Assembly: GCA_002813285.1 (NCBI GenBank)
Contig: PHTZ01000001.1
Location: 2,355,501-2,419,500 of the forward strand
DNA length: 64,000 nt
Direction: 5' to 3'
From: Flavobacteriaceae bacterium MAR_2009_75
GTDB lineage: Bacteria; Bacteroidota; Bacteroidia; Flavobacteriales; Flavobacteriaceae
Positions 28,862 through 37,862 of this stretch are shown here, in pieces (position 1 is the stretch's first letter; every line of letters starts with the position of its first letter). A program made the position numbers and the translations under genes. The notes beneath the pieces were generated by a model. That model was not told the origin of the DNA. It ran no database searches and saw only the letters and a program-made list of their open reading frames with translations.

Positions 28862-30331
28862 ATGTTCAAGCACTTCACCAAGTTACAATGGCAATCATTC
28901 TTTCGATCCTCATCATTGGGCAAAACCTTGGGAGTGAAAATTTTAATGGGCTTCTTTGCGATATATATGCTAGCCTCATTAGCTATGGGCGGGGCCGGTA
29001 TTTTTTTCATGCTGCAAGAGGTATTTCCAGATATTGACCCACTGGTCTCGGTTAACCGGTTCTTGGTGTATTGGATTCTCGCAGAGCTATTTTTGAGGTA
29101 TTTTATGCAGAAACTACCAGTAATGGATATCAAGCCCTTTTTGAGCCTCCCCATTAAAAAGAGTAGTTTAACACACTACGTTCTTGCGCGCTCCACGGTT
29201 TCCTTTTACAATTTATTGAGTGTATTCTTTTTTGTGCCTTTCTGTATCGTACTCTTAGCTAAAGGTTATCCGGCTTTAAATATATCCCTTTGGTTTCTGT
29301 CGATAGTGGCAATCACCTTATCAATAAACTACATCAATTTTATAATCAATAAGAACAACAAGGCCTTGATTCTTGTTGGCGCCCTATTGTTGGGCTGCTA
29401 TGCCTTAGACCGATTCGACATTTACCCAATAACAGAATATATAGGCAATCTCTTTTATACGCTATATGAGAACCCTGTTTGGTTAATCGTGCCGGTACTA
29501 TTTGTAGGCTACACCTACTACATCAATTACAACTATCTTAGAAATAGAATTTTTTTAGATACCACCTTAAAAAAGAAAACCAAACAAGTGGTTGCTTCCG
29601 ATATGGAATGGACCCGACGGCTTGGGCATATTGCACCTTTTCTTCAGTTAGATTTAAAACTGATATGGCGCAACAAGCGAACGAAAACGCAGGTGTTTTT
29701 ATCATTGGCCATGATTTTATACGGATTGGTTTTTTACACCATGGATGATTTCGGACCCAACTCACCCATGCTTGTTTTTGTCGGGATTTTTATGACGGGA
29801 ATTTTCTTGATGAATTTTGGGCAGTTCATACCCGCCTGGGATAGTGAATATTATAGTATGATGATGTCTCAGAACATTCCGCTTAGAAATTATTTAGAGT
29901 CTAAAGCAGGTCTTATTTATGTCAGCATTGTGGTGATGTTTTTATTATCTGTGCCTTATGTCTATTTTGGGTGGGAGGCCCTTGCAATTAATTTTAGTTC
30001 TGCACTATATAATTTAGGTGTTAATGTGCCTATAATTCTATTTTTTGGTTCGATGAACAAAAAACGTATCGACCTAGGAAAAAGTGCGGTAGCCAACATG
30101 CAAGGGGTCAGTGCGGTGCAGTTCTTGGTGGGCATTCCTCTTTTTGGTATACCTATGATTTTGTTTACGGTGCTGAATTATTGGGTCTCGTTTCAAGTGG
30201 CTATTATCACCTTGAGTGCTCTTGGCATTGTGGGTTTTGCTTTGAGAAACAACCTGCTCGATATGATTACGCGACTATATCGAAATAAAAAGTATCGAAT
30301 GATTGCCGGTTTTAAAGAAAAGAACAGTTGA
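28862..30331 (+). CDS. DUF5687 family ABC transporter permease-like protein
   Basis: A 489-residue integral membrane protein with about 12 membrane segments and an N-terminal cytosolic start (MFKHFTKLQWQSFFRSSSLGK) typical of DUF5687, the permease-type partner of small ABC ATPases in Bacteroidota. A cytosolic loop near residues 235-270 holds EWTRRLGHIAPFLQLDLKLIWRNKRT. The ATPase gene starts 37 bases downstream, so the two should form an exporter of unknown substrate. Confidence 0.85.
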   Translation: MFKHFTKLQWQSFFRSSSLGKTLGVKILMGFFAIYMLASLAMGGAGIFFMLQEVFPDIDPLVSVNRFLVYWILAELFLRYFMQKLPVMDIKPFLSLPIKKSSLTHYVLARSTVSFYNLLSVFFFVPFCIVLLAKGYPALNISLWFLSIVAITLSINYINFIINKNNKALILVGALLLGCYALDRFDIYPITEYIGNLFYTLYENPVWLIVPVLFVGYTYYINYNYLRNRIFLDTTLKKKTKQVVASDMEWTRRLGHIAPFLQLDLKLIWRNKRTKTQVFLSLAMILYGLVFYTMDDFGPNSPMLVFVGIFMTGIFLMNFGQFIPAWDSEYYSMMMSQNIPLRNYLESKAGLIYVSIVVMFLLSVPYVYFGWEALAINFSSALYNLGVNVPIILFFGSMNKKRIDLGKSAVANMQGVSAVQFLVGIPLFGIPMILFTVLNYWVSFQVAIITLSALGIVGFALRNNLLDMITRLYRNKKYRMIAGFKEKNS

Positions 30332-30368
30332 AAATATTCGAGCTTATTTCATTTTTAAAAATAAACAC

Positions 30369-31082
30369 ATGATTTCAGTACAAAACCTAACTAAAAACTA
30401 TAGTGGCCAAACAGTTTTGAACCTTGAAAGTTTAGAAATACCTAAAGGACAAAGTTTTGGTCTAGTGGGCAACAATGGCGCCGGTAAGACCACATTTTTT
30501 AGCCTCTTGTTAGATTTGATTCAACCGACTACCGGGCATATTATTAGCAATGAGGTTAGAGTGGATCAAAGCGAAGCTTGGAAACCCTTTACCTCTTCCT
30601 TTATAGATGAGTCTTTTTTAATAGGATATTTGACCGCTGAAGAGTATTTCTATTTTGTTGGAGAACTTCGGGGTCAGAACAAAGCTGATGTCGATGCCTT
30701 ACTTTCTACTTATGAAGATTTCTTTCATGGAGAAATTTTAGGTCAAAAGAAATATTTAAGAGACTTGTCAAAAGGAAACCAGAAAAAGGCCGGAATCGTG
30801 GCTTCGTTTATTGGTAATCCGGAAATAGTGATACTCGACGAGCCATTTGCCAACCTTGACCCTACCACCCAGATTCGCTTAAAAGGTATTATTAAAGATT
30901 TGGCCGCGCAACAGGGTGTTACGGTGTTAGTTTCTAGTCACGACCTTATTCATGTTACCGAGGTATGTGAACGAATAGTAGTCTTAAACAAGGGCGAAAT
31001 TGTAAAAGATATTGAAACCTCTACGAAAACCTTGAAAGAACTGGAAGAATTCTTCTCGGGAACGACATCTACTGCGGTATAA
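30369..31082 (+). CDS. ABC transporter ATP-binding protein
   Basis: A 237-residue ATPase subunit: Walker A GNNGAGKTT near residues 36-44, signature DLSKGNQKKAGI (a variant of LSGGQ, typical for export-type small ATPases) near 135, Walker B VILDEPFANLDP near 157 and the switch histidine in SSHDL near 191. The ATG at 30369 starts directly at ISVQNLTKNY; an upstream in-frame start at 30303 would overlap the permease gene and add non-domain residues. Pairs with the DUF5687 permease. Confidence 0.93.
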   Translation: MISVQNLTKNYSGQTVLNLESLEIPKGQSFGLVGNNGAGKTTFFSLLLDLIQPTTGHIISNEVRVDQSEAWKPFTSSFIDESFLIGYLTAEEYFYFVGELRGQNKADVDALLSTYEDFFHGEILGQKKYLRDLSKGNQKKAGIVASFIGNPEIVILDEPFANLDPTTQIRLKGIIKDLAAQQGVTVLVSSHDLIHVTEVCERIVVLNKGEIVKDIETSTKTLKELEEFFSGTTSTAV

Positions 31083-31148
31083 AATGCAAAAACCACATTT
31101 TTCTAGAGTTTCGAAATGATACTTTGTGTCACTTAGGCTGAAATACCA

Positions 31149-31170
31149 AAACCGACCAATGAGTTGGTTT
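31149..31170. promoter_or_regulatory. AACCGAC-type palindrome, operator or terminator
   Basis: AACCGAC-N6-GTTGGTT (one mismatch to the tetR operator arms; as RNA the mismatch is a G-U pair) followed by AGTTTTTT. It lies 67 bases after the ABC gene, so a terminator is at least as likely as an operator. The remainder of the 425-base gap 31083-31507 shows nothing I can identify. Confidence 0.45.
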
Positions 31171-31507
31171 TAGTTTTTTCCATTCGTTTTTAAATCATAA
31201 TAGTTGTCGACATGAGGCAGATAATATCCGTGAACGTTCCGTTGGATCAAGTTTGAGATTCAGTTTTTTTATTTGCAGACCATATAGTTTGTAAATTGTT
31301 GATGAAGATTATTTCTTTTTTTCTAGAAGTCGTACCTAAATGACCCTGTCAACTTTCTTTTTCTTTAAAACTGAGTTTGTATATACATACTAGCATTATT
31401 TTGTGTGGAAGCTTGTTTTTCAGAGACGGCTAATTAATATTTTATCGATGAAATACATAATAATCCGGTTCTTTTTCAGTTAGAGTTAAGTACACAGATT
31501 TACAATT

Positions 31508-34063
31508 TTGAAACTACATTATAAACTAGTTCTAATTTCGTTTTTGGGGGGCATCGTTCTAAGTGCATGTTCCACCAAAAAAGATACGTTCGTCAATCGA
31601 AACTGGCATGCCCTGAATACGAAGTACAACACTTTGTATAATGGTAATATCGCTTTTGAAGATGGTCGTGAAGAATTGAACAACACCTATAAAGATGATT
31701 ACTGGGAACTACTACCTGTCGAACGTCTTGAGGTAACCGAAGAAATTAAACTAGATTCAGAAGATAACAATTCAAATTTTATAATTGCCGAAGAAAAGGC
31801 AACTAAGGCCATACAAAAACATAGTATGGATATTCGGGACGAGGAGCGCAATCCCCAAACCGATGAAGCCTTTCTACTCTTGGGCAAAGCGAGATATTTT
31901 GATCAGCGATATATCCCCGCTTTAGAAGCCTTTAATTACATTATCAACAAATATGATTACAGCGACAAATTGGCCGAGGCACGTATTTGGCGCGAAAAAG
32001 TAAACATTAGGTTAGAAAACGAGGAGTTGGCCATTAAAAACCTAAAGTGGCTAATGAAGTATGAAGACCTTAAAGAGCAAGAGTATGCCGATGCCAGGGC
32101 CATGATGGCCCAAGCCTATATTAATCTAGGGGTAAGAGATACTGCGGTACAACAACTTAAAATTGCCTCCTATTACACCAAGAAAAGCCCTGAAAAGGGC
32201 CGCTATTATTACATCATAGGGCAACTCTTCAATCAAATGGGGCATAAAGACAGTGCCAATTATGCGTTCGACAAAGTAATCGATCTCAACCGAAAATCAC
32301 CACGGGTCTATATGATCAATGCTGAGGTCGAGAAAATTAAAAATACAGAGGTTACCGAAGCGAACAAAGAAGTAATGTTCGAGTACCTCACAGATTTGGA
32401 AGAGAATCGTGAGAACAGGCCATTTTTGAACATCATTTTTCGTCAGATCGCCGAATTTCACCTTCAGCAAGAAAACGATAGTTTGGCTTTAGCGTATTTT
32501 AACAAATCTCTACGGGCCACTCAAAACGAGCCTAAGCTGAACGCCCTTAACTACGAAAATCTTGCGGTCTATAATTTTGACCGAAATGAATATAAATTGG
32601 CAGGGGCGTATTACGATAGCGTACTTCCCAATCTAAAAGAGAACACTAAAAAATTCAGGTCGACCAAAAAGAAGCTAGATAACCTCGAAGATGTTATTAA
32701 GTACGAAGACATCGTTCAACACGCAGATAGTGTAATCACCTTATATCAATTGCCCAAAGAAAAGCAGATTGCCTTTTTTGAAGACCATATCAATACATTG
32801 AAGGCAGCGGAAGAAGCAGCGGCCAAAAAAGAAGAAAAAAGACAAAATGCCGGCTTCGCCCAATTTGCCCAAAGCAAAGGGGGAAAGGAAAATAAAGGCA
32901 AGTTCTATTTCTATAATGTGACCAGCCTTGGTTACGGTAAAAACGATTTTACCCAACGTTGGGGTAAAAGAGAATTGGCCGACAACTGGCGCTGGAGCGA
33001 TAAGAGCAGGGCGCTTCCATCGGAGGCTACCGGAGATGCTGTTGCCGCCAGCGCGACCGAGAGATCAGATGCAGGTGTTGATGATAAAATGTCCCTTGAT
33101 TTTTATTTAGATAAGATTCCGACGGATGAAGGTTTTATAGATAGTCTGCAAACCGAGCGCAACTTTGCCAATTACCAGTTAGGCCTGATCTATAAAGAAA
33201 AATTCAAGGAAAATATGTTGGCCGCAGAAAAGCTGGAAGATGTATTGGCCTCTAATCCTGAAGAACGGCTAGTGCTTCCTTCAAAATACAATCTGTATAA
33301 GATCTATGAAGAAGAGGGTAGCCCATTGTTGGCTTCGATGAAAGCCGATATTCTCAAAAATCATGGCGATTCCCGCTACGCGGAAATCATTCTTAACCCA
33401 AGAGCGGTTCTTGAAGACGATGCCGACAGTCCTGAGGCGCGCTATGCAACTCTTTTTAGAATGTATCAGCAACAACAGTTTCTGCGTACAATTACTGGCG
33501 CCGAAGAAAACATCGAAAAATTCACGGGTGATCCTATCGTTCCAAAACTAGAAATGCTAAAGGCAAATGCGATTGGCCGTTTGAACGGTTTCGAACCCTT
33601 TGAAGAGTCGTTGAACTATGTGGCCCTCACCTATCCGAATACACCCGAGGGCAAGAAGGCCGAAATGATTGTTTCCGAACAATTGCCGAAACTTGCCGTG
33701 ACCGAATTTTCACCCGAGCAGGGCTCAACGGGAACCAACAATTGGAAAGTTGTTTTTCCTTTTAGAAGAAGCAACGACCAAATTGCATTGCGCGTAATGA
33801 AAGAGCTCGAAGAGGCAATTAAAGACTTACGCTATAAAAATATAGTATCTAAAGACATCTATACATTAGAAGAGCAGTTTGTTGTTGTACACGGTTTCAA
33901 ATCTAAAGATTATGCTTTGGGCTTTGCCGAGCTTATAAAATTTAACAAGGATTACCTTATTGACAATGAGAATTTTGTAATTTTATCTGACAACTACAAG
34001 ATCGTGCAAGTGCACAAAAACCTACAAGACTATAAAAATCAAATTTTAACCCCAAAACCATAA
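31508..34063 (+). CDS. sprE: PorW/SprE, type IX secretion and gliding lipoprotein
   Basis: An 851-residue outer-membrane-associated lipoprotein: signal peptide with lipobox LSAC (cysteine near residue 21), then STKKDTFVNRNWHALNTKYNTLYNGN, the diagnostic start of PorW/SprE, and many TPR-like helical repeats to about residue 750. PorW supports the type IX secretion machine and is needed for secretion and gliding in relatives. The start is a TTG at 31508, as no ATG precedes the signal peptide. The next gene follows after 3 bases. Confidence 0.92.
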   Translation: MKLHYKLVLISFLGGIVLSACSTKKDTFVNRNWHALNTKYNTLYNGNIAFEDGREELNNTYKDDYWELLPVERLEVTEEIKLDSEDNNSNFIIAEEKATKAIQKHSMDIRDEERNPQTDEAFLLLGKARYFDQRYIPALEAFNYIINKYDYSDKLAEARIWREKVNIRLENEELAIKNLKWLMKYEDLKEQEYADARAMMAQAYINLGVRDTAVQQLKIASYYTKKSPEKGRYYYIIGQLFNQMGHKDSANYAFDKVIDLNRKSPRVYMINAEVEKIKNTEVTEANKEVMFEYLTDLEENRENRPFLNIIFRQIAEFHLQQENDSLALAYFNKSLRATQNEPKLNALNYENLAVYNFDRNEYKLAGAYYDSVLPNLKENTKKFRSTKKKLDNLEDVIKYEDIVQHADSVITLYQLPKEKQIAFFEDHINTLKAAEEAAAKKEEKRQNAGFAQFAQSKGGKENKGKFYFYNVTSLGYGKNDFTQRWGKRELADNWRWSDKSRALPSEATGDAVAASATERSDAGVDDKMSLDFYLDKIPTDEGFIDSLQTERNFANYQLGLIYKEKFKENMLAAEKLEDVLASNPEERLVLPSKYNLYKIYEEEGSPLLASMKADILKNHGDSRYAEIILNPRAVLEDDADSPEARYATLFRMYQQQQFLRTITGAEENIEKFTGDPIVPKLEMLKANAIGRLNGFEPFEESLNYVALTYPNTPEGKKAEMIVSEQLPKLAVTEFSPEQGSTGTNNWKVVFPFRRSNDQIALRVMKELEEAIKDLRYKNIVSKDIYTLEEQFVVVHGFKSKDYALGFAELIKFNKDYLIDNENFVILSDNYKIVQVHKNLQDYKNQILTPKP

Positions 34064-34066
34064 CAA

Positions 34067-34522
34067 ATGTTTTCCGATAACAAAAAACCTAGAACTATGA
34101 ACGAAATTGGCGCACAACCGAACAGAATATCAAAGCACACAAAAATTAAAGGTGATATCATTTCTGAAGCTGACTTTAGAATCGATGGAAAATTAGACGG
34201 TAATGTAAAGACTACCGGTAAAGTTGTCATCGGTAAAGATGGCTACATTCACGGCAAAGTTGAATGTGTAAATGCAGATATTGAAGGAAGTTTTAATGGT
34301 GAGCTTTTGGTATCCGACTTGTTGTCTCTAAAATCTTCAGCAGTAATCGAAGGCACGGTTTCCGTGACCAAATTGGCTGTAGAGCCAGGGGCCACTTTTA
34401 ATGCTTCTTGTACGATGAAAGGTAAAGGCGGCGCCTCTAGCGCAGGCTCTTCAAACAGTTTTAATAAATCAACATTAGGCAGCAGTGCTTCTTCTGCAAA
34501 TGAGCCAGCAAAAGCCTCGTGA
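34067..34522 (+). CDS. Bactofilin (polymer-forming cytoskeletal protein)
   Basis: A 151-residue bactofilin: a short disordered N-terminus, a right-handed beta-helix core (about residues 24-120) with repeating turns such as IKGDIISEADFRIDGKLDG, VVIGKDGYIHGKVE and LKSSAVIEGTVS, and a Ser/Ala-rich tail. Bactofilins form cytoskeletal filaments that scaffold envelope enzymes. It sits 3 bases after porW/sprE and overlaps atpZ by 23 bases, a flavobacterial arrangement. ATG at 34067 used; an ATG 10 codons in is possible. Confidence 0.92.
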   Translation: MFSDNKKPRTMNEIGAQPNRISKHTKIKGDIISEADFRIDGKLDGNVKTTGKVVIGKDGYIHGKVECVNADIEGSFNGELLVSDLLSLKSSAVIEGTVSVTKLAVEPGATFNASCTMKGKGGASSAGSSNSFNKSTLGSSASSANEPAKAS

Positions 34523-34724
34523 TAACTCGCGCCTAATTCGCAATGCGGCAAGCCTATCGGGTATTGCCATTCAAATGGGGGCCACTATTTACTTGGGCAA
34601 TCTTTTGGGCGCATGGTTAGATGTCAAGTTCGAAAAAACCTATTTGGAAGATACAGTAACTCTAATTGCCGTATTTTTGTCGATGTATCTGGTCATAAAA
34701 AAGGTAATGAATTTGAATAAATAG
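34500..34724 (+). CDS. atpZ: AtpZ/AtpI-family ATP synthase accessory protein
   Basis: A 74-residue protein with two membrane helices (about 20-39 and 50-68; SGIAIQMGATIYLGNLLGAWLD, then LIAVFLSMYLVIKKV). Matches the small AtpZ/AtpI family that assists assembly or Mg uptake of F-type ATP synthase. The ATG at 34500 gives MSQQKPRDNSRL; an upstream GTG at 34485 is less likely. It overlaps bactofilin by 23 bases and touches the next gene. Confidence 0.82.
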   Translation: MSQQKPRDNSRLIRNAASLSGIAIQMGATIYLGNLLGAWLDVKFEKTYLEDTVTLIAVFLSMYLVIKKVMNLNK

Positions 34725-35123
34725 ATGGCATTGTTAAAAACAGTACTATTATATATAGTCGTGTTCACCTTAGTGGGCACGACTTCTTATTTTCTACATA
34801 ACTTTCTGTTGAATGGTGAAGATGAAAACTTCATTTCGTTATTGAGAAATACATATCTTTTTCATGGTATTTTCTCTTTGTCGGTAATAATTGTCTTTAA
34901 TCTATTGGCGCGAATTAATTCTGTTTTTCCGCAACTGGGTTTTATTTATATGGGTCTATTGGTGTTTAAAATTATGGTCTTTACCATGTTTTTTTATCCG
35001 CAACTGATGGGAGGTCAGGCCATATCGCGTTTTCACAGGGCTTCACTTCTTATTCCCATTGCCATTTTTCTAATGTTGGAAGTGATTTTTGTTATAAAAA
35101 CATTGCGCAGCAAAGAATCATAG
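34725..35123 (+). CDS. DUF6168-like membrane protein of the ATP synthase operon
   Basis: A 132-residue protein with four membrane helices (about 5-24, 45-64, 72-92, 105-125). It starts the base after atpZ stops. Small four-helix proteins in this place before atpB occur in many flavobacteria (DUF6168; possibly an AtpI analogue). No catalytic residues are visible. A role in ATP synthase assembly is inferred from position only. Confidence 0.72.
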   Translation: MALLKTVLLYIVVFTLVGTTSYFLHNFLLNGEDENFISLLRNTYLFHGIFSLSVIIVFNLLARINSVFPQLGFIYMGLLVFKIMVFTMFFYPQLMGGQAISRFHRASLLIPIAIFLMLEVIFVIKTLRSKES

Positions 35124-35144
35124 AATTTTCTATGCTAAAAATGG

Positions 35145-35174
35145 TTTGAATTAATCAAAGAATAACTACTTTTG
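35145..35174 (+). promoter_or_regulatory. Promoter of the atpB-atpG operon
   Basis: TTTG at 35145-35148, 18-base spacer, TACTTTTG at 35167-35174: a full match to the Bacteroidota TTTG/TAnnTTTG promoter, 40 bases before the atpB ATG. It separates atpB-G from the porW-bactofilin-atpZ group, though read-through is possible. Confidence 0.78.
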
Positions 35175-35214
35175 CGCCAAATTTTAGGAGCTTAATTTTT
35201 TTGATAAAGAACTA

Positions 35215-36399
35215 ATGAAGGAAGTATCAAGATCGGTCGGAACTCTATTACTACTTTTTACACTTTGCTTTTCACTCCAAGGTTTTGCGTCTTCAGAATC
35301 AGACGATAAGGCAGAAGGTGCCGTCAGCACCAAAGAAGAGATTGACGCATATATACAGCACCACATCAAAGACGCCCACGATTTTCACTTGTTCTCTTAC
35401 ACGGCAGATTCAGGTGAGCGTAAGCATGTTGGTTTTCCGTTGCCGGTTATCTTGTGGTCAAGCAACGGTCTGGTCACTTTTATGTCTTCTGAATTTCACC
35501 ATGATGATTCAGGTGAAGTTATTGTAGAAAAGGGCGGTTCTAGTTTCGTGAAGTTACACAGTAAAATATATGAATTGGATGCTGGCGCTAGCGAAGTTAA
35601 GTTTGATGAGGCCCATCATGCGACCAATGCTTCGAAGGTGTTAGATTTTTCTATTACTAAAAGTGTTTTAGGTATTCTATTGGTAGGTCTTTTAATGCTT
35701 TGGGCATTTTCAAGCTTGGCCAAGCAGTACAAGACCAAAAAAGTACCATCTGGTTTTGGTCGTGTTCTAGAGCCATTGGTTATTTATGTAAGAGATGAAA
35801 TTGCTAAGCCGAATATCGGAGAAAAAAAATACAGAAAGTTCACAGGTTACTTGTTGACCGTATTTTTCTTTATTTGGATTTTGAACTTGTTAGGTTTGAC
35901 TCCGTTAGGTTTCAATGTTACTGGCCAGCTAGCGGTTACTGCGGCACTGGCCATATTCACTCTGGTTATATATACGTTTAGTGGTAACAAAGATTATTAT
36001 ATGCACATGCTGTGGATGCCTGGTGTACCGGTATTGATTCGCCCCATTTTGGCAATTATAGAATTGGCAGGTGCATTTTTAATCAAGCCGTTTTCGCTGT
36101 TGGTTCGATTGTTCGCCAATATTTCTGCCGGCCACATTGTTGTGATGAGTTTGATTGCCATCATGTTCACTTTAAAAAATAGTTTAGGGGTTGCCGGGGC
36201 GACAGGCCTTTCATTGGTTCTTTCGTTTTTTATTACCCTTATCGAGGTGTTGGTCGCCTTTTTACAGGCCTATATTTTTACCATGTTATCAGCACTGTTC
36301 ATTGGTATGGCCGTTGCCGAGCATGACCATGCCCATGAGCATGATGCCCATGGGCATGAAGTTCCCGACGCAGAAGATGTGCGCGAGAACTTCATCTAG
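35215..36399 (+). CDS. atpB: ATP synthase F0 subunit a
   Basis: Membrane stator subunit forming the proton half-channels. The 394-residue protein has a cleavable signal-like start (residues 1-25) and a long periplasmic N-terminal domain (about 26-145) common in Bacteroidota, followed by five or six membrane helices with FTGYLLTVFFFIWILNLLGL and the essential arginine segment LLVRLFANISAGHIVV near 296-311. The tail is His/Asp-rich (EHDHAHEHDAHGHE), possibly metal-binding. Confidence 0.96.
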   Translation: MKEVSRSVGTLLLLFTLCFSLQGFASSESDDKAEGAVSTKEEIDAYIQHHIKDAHDFHLFSYTADSGERKHVGFPLPVILWSSNGLVTFMSSEFHHDDSGEVIVEKGGSSFVKLHSKIYELDAGASEVKFDEAHHATNASKVLDFSITKSVLGILLVGLLMLWAFSSLAKQYKTKKVPSGFGRVLEPLVIYVRDEIAKPNIGEKKYRKFTGYLLTVFFFIWILNLLGLTPLGFNVTGQLAVTAALAIFTLVIYTFSGNKDYYMHMLWMPGVPVLIRPILAIIELAGAFLIKPFSLLVRLFANISAGHIVVMSLIAIMFTLKNSLGVAGATGLSLVLSFFITLIEVLVAFLQAYIFTMLSALFIGMAVAEHDHAHEHDAHGHEVPDAEDVRENFI

Positions 36400-36419
36400 A
36401 ATTGAGTTTTTTTATTTAA

Positions 36420-36629
<210 letters not shown>

Positions 36630-36643
36630 GGATAACAAAACCT

Positions 36644-36684
36644 AAAGGCATTTTCCTGTAACGGTTGGTTGCAGGAAATGCTTT
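36644..36684 (+). promoter_or_regulatory. Intercistronic hairpin between atpE and atpF
   Basis: AAAGGCATTTTCCTG pairs with CAGGAAATGCTTT with one bulge and one mismatch; loop about 13 bases, no T-run. It may protect the atpE end of the mRNA or attenuate transcription so that more subunit c is made. Structure seen; role inferred. Confidence 0.45.
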
Positions 36685-36714
36685 AATTCATTTTCAGCAT
36701 TTAAGATATTATAT

Positions 36715-37215
36715 ATGGAAACTTTAGTAAATGATTTTTCGCCAGGTTTGTTCGTTGTACAGACCATTCTTTTATTAGGTCTTATTTTTCTTTTGGTAAA
36801 ATTCGCTTGGAAACCCATCTTAACTTCATTGAATGACCGAGAAGAAGGTATTCAAGGCGCTTTGGAAGCTGCTGAAAAAGCGCGTAAAGAAATGCAGAAC
36901 CTTCAAGCCGATAACGACAAGTTGTTGAAAGAAGCACGTGCCGAGCGTGAGAGCATGCTAAAAGAAGCGCGTGAGATTAAAGACAAAATGATTGCCGACT
37001 CTAAAGAGCAGGCAAAAGTAGAGGGAGATAAAATGTTGAAGCAGGCTCAGGCGGCAATCGAAAGTGAAAAGAAAGCAGCTGTTGCCGAGATCAAGAATCA
37101 AGTTGCCGAGCTATCCATCGAGATTGCGGAAAAAGTATTGAAAGAACAATTGTCCAATAAAGAGCAGCAGCTTAAGCTTGTCGATAGTATGTTGGGTGAT
37201 GTTAAATTGAATTAA
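36715..37215 (+). CDS. atpF: ATP synthase F0 subunit b
   Basis: A 166-residue stator subunit: one N-terminal membrane helix (about residues 9-29, LFVVQTILLLGLIFLLVKFAW) followed by WKPILTSLNDRE and a long charged coiled coil to the C-terminus, as in other single b subunits. It links the membrane part to F1 through delta. Confidence 0.96.
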   Translation: METLVNDFSPGLFVVQTILLLGLIFLLVKFAWKPILTSLNDREEGIQGALEAAEKARKEMQNLQADNDKLLKEARAERESMLKEAREIKDKMIADSKEQAKVEGDKMLKQAQAAIESEKKAAVAEIKNQVAELSIEIAEKVLKEQLSNKEQQLKLVDSMLGDVKLN

Positions 37216-37259
37216 TAGAATAGAAAGTTGAAGTTCCGACTTCCTAATAAGAACAAAAA

Positions 37260-37799
37260 ATGAGCGATTCTAGAGCAGCCATACGTTATGCTAAAGCCGT
37301 TTTAGACCTTGCGGTCGAAAGAAAAGCGGCAAGTGCCGTTGAGGAAGATATGCGTTCGATCGTAGCTACGGTTTCTGAGAGTAAAGAGCTGCGCAGTATG
37401 CTTCAAAGTCCTATCATTGAAGGGGAAGCGAAGAAAGAGGCGTTGAAAGCTATTTTCAAGGGCAGCAGTGAAATCACAATCGGTTTAATCGATACTTTGA
37501 CATCTAACAAACGAATTGCTCTTTTGAATGAAGTAGCTTTAAAGTATATTATACTTCATGAAGATCTGAAAGGTGAAGGTGTAGCCCAAGTAACCACGGC
37601 CGTGCCGTTGACGCCCGAATTAGAGAAGAAAGTTCTAAAACAGGTTGCACAATTGACCGGTAACGAAGTTACCATAAAGAATAATGTCGATGAAAGTATC
37701 ATTGGCGGATTTGTATTGAGAGTTGGTGATTTGCAGTATGATGCGAGTATAGCGAACAAGCTCAACAATTTGAAAAGAGAATTTACGAATAGTCTATAA
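37260..37799 (+). CDS. atpH: ATP synthase F1 subunit delta
   Basis: A 179-residue peripheral stalk subunit with the six-helix N-terminal domain (SRAAIRYAKAVLDLAVERK) and the C-terminal beta/helix domain with ESIIGGFVLRVGDLQYDASI, the typical AtpH ending. It lies between atpF and atpA. An imperfect inverted repeat (AGACACTGG/CCACTGTCT, about 37808-37841) is found in the gap to atpA. Confidence 0.95.
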   Translation: MSDSRAAIRYAKAVLDLAVERKAASAVEEDMRSIVATVSESKELRSMLQSPIIEGEAKKEALKAIFKGSSEITIGLIDTLTSNKRIALLNEVALKYIILHEDLKGEGVAQVTTAVPLTPELEKKVLKQVAQLTGNEVTIKNNVDESIIGGFVLRVGDLQYDASIANKLNNLKREFTNSL

Positions 37800-37862
37800 T
37801 AACAACTAAGACACTGGGCGTAGCGAAAAACGGCCACTGTCTAAAGTCTAACGTTTGAACAA

